64,000 nt of DNA from SXZD01 sp034680345 (lineage in GTDB: Bacteria > Pseudomonadota > Gammaproteobacteria > Burkholderiales > Burkholderiaceae_B), in contig JAXISZ010000006.1 of the NCBI GenBank assembly GCA_034680345.1, positions 29,507 through 93,506 on the forward strand, written 5' to 3'. Under the pieces are notes generated by a model. That model searched no databases, was not told the origin of the DNA, and was given only the letters and a program-made list of their open reading frames with translations. Each line of letters starts with the position of its first letter. Within the stretch, counting starts at the first letter, position 1. The position numbers and the translations under genes are program-made. Of this stretch, positions 61,701-64,000 are shown piece by piece.

Positions 61701-64000
61701 GATATTTTGGAAATTGCTCCATTATCCAGTTTTCCAAAATTGAATTTACAAATTGGTTCAAACTCAGCTATGGCTTTGTATAGCGATGGTTCCGGCAGTA
61801 ATCAGTTTAAATTTTTATATACAATTCAAGCTGGGCAAAACGACAGCAATGGTATATCTTTGCTTAGTAATGCATTTGATATGAATGGAGCTAGTTTATT
61901 CAGTGGCCCTGCATCTGTTAATTCCTTATCACACGTGGCTGTTACAGATCAAGCCAGTTTGGTGGTTGATACTACTGCGCCAACGGTTTCTAGTGTTATG
62001 TTGACATCTGCTACTGGTAAGGTTAATGGTATTTTGAACGTAGGTGATGTTGTAACTGCTACGGTTTCTTTAAGCGAAGTAGTCACTGTTACAGGAACAC
62101 CGCAGTTGGCTTTAGCAATTGAAGGTTCAACAGTACTGGCCAGTTATTTTTCTGGTAGCGGAAACAATAGTTTAAAATTTGCATATACCATACAACCAAG
62201 TTTGATTGACTCTGATGGTATTGGTATTGCAGATAATTCTATCGTATTAAACTCTGCGTCTATTACCGATTTAACAGGAAATAACGCTAACCTTAACTTC
62301 TCAGCGGTTTCAGAAAATAATCAGTATGTTGTTGATGCAACGGTTCCTGTTTTTGGTAGTGCAAGTACAGCTAGCACCACTGAAAATGTTTCAAATTTAA
62401 CAGCGATTTATACGGCACAAGCTTTAGATACAAGCAGCAGTGTTAGTTACACTTTAAGTGGTGATGATGCCAGCTTATTCAGTATTGACAATAATACGGG
62501 TGTGGTTAAATTTATAGCAAGCCCAAGTTTTGAAACAGCTTTAGATTCTGATGCTAATAACATTTACGACATTGCTGTTGTAGCAACTGATACAGCAGGA
62601 AATACCAGTTCTCAGGCCGTAGAAATTACCGTAACTGATATTATTGATGAGTATGCTTCACCCATTGGGCAATCGGTAATTAACCTAGGTACATATGGTA
62701 ACTTAATTGCACCCATTCAAGTTGAAGGCAACTGGTACTACTATTGGGACCGTTCAGGAGATGGCACCAATGCCAATACAGGGAATTTAAACAGCGGCAG
62801 TGACCGAGTAACACATGATGTTTTAGATGCTTTGTTTACATATGCTGGTGACTTAACCACGTTGGATACAGATAACAACACCGATAATACCTACCGTTTT
62901 GGTACATTCAATGGTGTCCACTTAGCATTGCCAGTTTTGGGTGGTAACTTACCAGCCAATACATCATCGTACTTTGCAAGTGGTTCGTCTGTGCATGGTG
63001 GTAATGAGTTGAATACCACTTACGACGATTTATTAGCTATTTGGGACGCATTTAATGGTAATACAGTAGGCACTAATTTGTCTGGTGTGCCTACTGGTTG
63101 GGCCAATTGGGCTTATTTATCAGCAACTGCTACGGGTTCTGGTCACGCCCGTGTTGGTTTTGATGGGGGGGTAGTTGCTGATACGGTAGATACCAGCGTA
63201 TACAATGTGGCTCTTCAAGTGCTTGGGGCAACCACGGGTTTGTCTTTGAAAGATGATACAGGCCATAACGCCGGCGACGGTGTTAGTACAAATGGTTTAA
63301 TTGAGCTTAGAAATTTAATCACTGGTCATACTTGGCAATACACTACCGATGCTGGATCTAATTGGGTTACAGGTACGGGTAATAGCTTTACTTTGTCAGA
63401 TGGTAGTTACGTTGCAGATGCTGTTCAAGTCAGGCAAATAGCACCCAATTCAGTGACGTCAGTGATTGCTTATAATGCAAATGGTTTGTTGGTTGATTCA
63501 ACCGCGCCAACCATTTCATCTTTGGCCATTACTTCTGCTTCAGGAATTCAAAATAATATAGTAAATATTGGTGACCTTGTTACAGCAACTGTTACTTTTA
63601 ACGAGTCTGTTGTTGTTTCTGGTTTACCACAATTGGCTTTAGACGTTGGTGGTACAAATGTATTGGCAGATTATGTGAGTGGTAGTGGTACAACTGATTT
63701 AAAATTCACGTATTCAATTCAAACTGGACAGAGTGATACCAGTGGCGTTGGTATTGCAGCCAATGCATTGTTATTGAATTCGGGGAATTTGGGTGTTATT
63801 GAAAATTCAGCAGGTATTAGCGCTGAGTTAACCCATGCAGCAGTGGCTGATAATAACAATTATAAAGTTGATACTACAGCGCCAACTGTATCAACAGTTG
63901 GCATTACCTCAGCCACTGGGATACAAAATAATCTTTTAAATATTGGTGATGTGGTCACAATAGCAGCTACTTTTAGTGAAGCGGTCACAGTGACAGGCAC
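58713..64000 (+). CDS. Giant repetitive adhesin, N-terminal part (runs off the window)
   Basis: The frame is open from ATG 58713 to the window end, at least 1762 codons, with a strong AGGAGA site before the ATG. I checked the frame to the end and found no stop. There is no signal peptide, as in type I-secreted adhesins with C-terminal signals. Most of it is Ig-like repeats of about 110-125 residues with GDVVTATVTFSEAVTVTGTPQ-like starts (shown as a pattern), LALNIGG, then a DSNGI turn and a VDTTAPT end. A cadherin-like segment lies at about 62350-62640. A DUF1566-like, lectin-type segment follows (about 62640-63230, WYYYWDRSGDGT, LLAIWDAFNG). A cell-surface role in attachment is likely. Confidence 0.85.
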   Translation, partial: MPAPTISAVQLSATGRNTLNWLKTGSVVTAAVSFSEAIFVTGSPLLNFLVGSNIVQAQFSSGGSTPTTPSKTLRFVFTVGSGLFDSDGIALSINTLSMDGAASIRNASSQLATTSMSNPPIFSNYKVDSIAPILSYTEGNNATTVTKGVGQSILFGTNEAGTAYLLPTDYGINTVSSLTADRKKVLTLTQAKNNASLSLSGLIAGPYKLWFEDAAGNVTSSGKIIQIDKTAPQILGTPRITGASGIVNKVLDTGDVVTVQVVFNELLAITGTPQLALNIAGTTVLGNYANSTVVSGRTMANFVYAVGGGLRDVNGISIDANSLRLNGGSIKDIAGNNAILTHARGIDNSQFLVESIPTNASGVAAVKVQGWNPGDSRTLELGQTITFLADFAAPVLVTGTPKLKVQVGSSTVQASAVSPSSTAVTQLKFVMTVGANLSDTNGISLATNPFVTTATDRIYNPVTKATVSLDLRTATQFNGLNVDSLMAHITQVTLSDNRNDNPKKLKSGDIVYVDVHFSEAVTAPTSSTIKLLNDTQALFATYVSGNGSNILRYAYTIDSNVLAATGLKLAASPFGSTASNTIQDNTGSPAVLSFNFNSIAATLPVDASSPTVTNIELTGQTGARNGVLGFADTITATATFSENVQVDGDPVLKLSIGNAVVNAQYLSGSETNKIDFIYNIADGLKSTNGVGIIANALRLIDGSSIKDLDGNLAVLNSVAKSVNNAYVVNATEAGILSLSLLSVHGASSSNVLNTGDTVTFSVLFNKNVNISGVPRLALDVGGSTVYATYVAPTVNLNNSGTRFADFIYTVASGETDSNGIQIASDSIDLNGATILDQKGTPANLLHGGLFSPINLLVDTTPPTQPLITINSSVSDGLNNQEFLSGTVLFNYQFKNEDLIQATITGKSGQSITKTFNSTMPIGSYALSQSEMNTLGAGNAILVAKGTDSAGNISQNYTTSFELLSQDLLINSIVLSGQKSSGRYTVGDVFTANITFSDILEIAPLSSFPKLNLQIGSNSAMALYSDGSGSNQFKFLYTIQAGQNDSNGISLLSNAFDMNGASLFSGPASVNSLSHVAVTDQASLVVDTTAPTVSSVMLTSATGKVNGILNVGDVVTATVSLSEVVTVTGTPQLALAIEGSTVLASYFSGSGNNSLKFAYTIQPSLIDSDGIGIADNSIVLNSASITDLTGNNANLNFSAVSENNQYVVDATVPVFGSASTASTTENVSNLTAIYTAQALDTSSSVSYTLSGDDASLFSIDNNTGVVKFIASPSFETALDSDANNIYDIAVVATDTAGNTSSQAVEITVTDIIDEYASPIGQSVINLGTYGNLIAPIQVEGNWYYYWDRSGDGTNANTGNLNSGSDRVTHDVLDALFTYAGDLTTLDTDNNTDNTYRFGTFNGVHLALPVLGGNLPANTSSYFASGSSVHGGNELNTTYDDLLAIWDAFNGNTVGTNLSGVPTGWANWAYLSATATGSGHARVGFDGGVVADTVDTSVYNVALQVLGATTGLSLKDDTGHNAGDGVSTNGLIELRNLITGHTWQYTTDAGSNWVTGTGNSFTLSDGSYVADAVQVRQIAPNSVTSVIAYNANGLLVDSTAPTISSLAITSASGIQNNIVNIGDLVTATVTFNESVVVSGLPQLALDVGGTNVLADYVSGSGTTDLKFTYSIQTGQSDTSGVGIAANALLLNSGNLGVIENSAGISAELTHAAVADNNNYKVDTTAPTVSTVGITSATGIQNNLLNIGDVVTIAATFSEAVTVTG

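Noticed and set aside
58713..64000. CRISPR-like or satellite repeats in the adhesin
   Set aside because: The periodicity is protein-level (Ig-like domains of about 110-125 codons). The DNA copies are diverged and coding throughout, with no spacer pattern.

Overview
The window reads as chromosome of a low-GC betaproteobacterium, most likely in Burkholderiales. The basis is gene order, namely murI-rpsU-yqeY-dnaG-rpoD-tRNA, fur divergent from bamE-dapB, recN/nadK/hrcA/hemH/grpE/dnaK/dnaJ, and hda-HAD-pcnB-folK-dNK-panB-panC. TrpS carries an insertion, PyrF is of the long type, and NlpB/BamC, BamE and 6S RNA beside zapA are present. I assign no genus from sequence alone. The housekeeping backbone is dense. 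Accessory genes sit in short AT-rich patches and suggest an organism that interacts with eukaryotic hosts.

Layout. 1-8.3 kb: the end of uvrA, a glutathione S-transferase broken by frameshifts, murI, rpsU, yqeY, dnaG, rpoD with a very long N-terminal tail, and a tRNA-Ile2(CAT). 8.3-8.9 kb: a scar in which the start of a type I restriction hsdM is joined to the end of an hsdS. 8.9-14.9 kb: rnm/yciV, yciO, trpS, dapA, bamC and a metallo-beta-lactamase gene. 15-17.2 kb: a Fe(III)-type periplasmic binding protein behind a Fur box and a patatin-like lipoprotein. 17.3-20 kb: an ankyrin protein next to a Ulp1-like cysteine protease, both candidate effectors. 20-26.9 kb: terC, an amino-acid binding protein, cytochrome c, ilvD, lgt and a TauE-type permease. 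26.9-31.2 kb (minus strand): bamE, dapB, tonB, exbB, exbD, a ZapB-like gene, zapA and 6S RNA. 31.3-40.9 kb: fur, recN, nadK, hrcA, hemH, then grpE-dnaK-dnaJ with two clear sigma-32 promoters.

41-47.8 kb is the second accessory region. It holds a GlcG/HbpS-like protein, a 756-residue membrane-inserting protein of effector or translocator type (minus strand), a four-gene cluster (outer-membrane barrel, exported FMN-binding protein, ApbE flavin transferase, four-helix membrane protein) behind a Fur-like site, and a small acidic protein with the fold order of CesT-type type III secretion chaperones. 47.8-58.6 kb returns to metabolism (panD, panC, panB, deoxynucleoside kinase, folK, pcnB, HAD phosphatase, hda, purM, pyrF, flavin reductase, tgt). 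The last 5.3 kb is the start of a giant repetitive adhesin that runs off the window.

Two systems stand out. The first is a probable Fur-controlled extracytosolic flavin electron-transfer module at 44.2-47.0 kb, together with Fur, TonB-ExbBD, a Fe(III)-binding protein and hemH nearby. The second is a dispersed set of putative host-directed proteins (ankyrin, Ulp1-like protease, 756-residue membrane protein) plus a possible secretion chaperone. No secretion apparatus lies in the window, so the effector role is inference.
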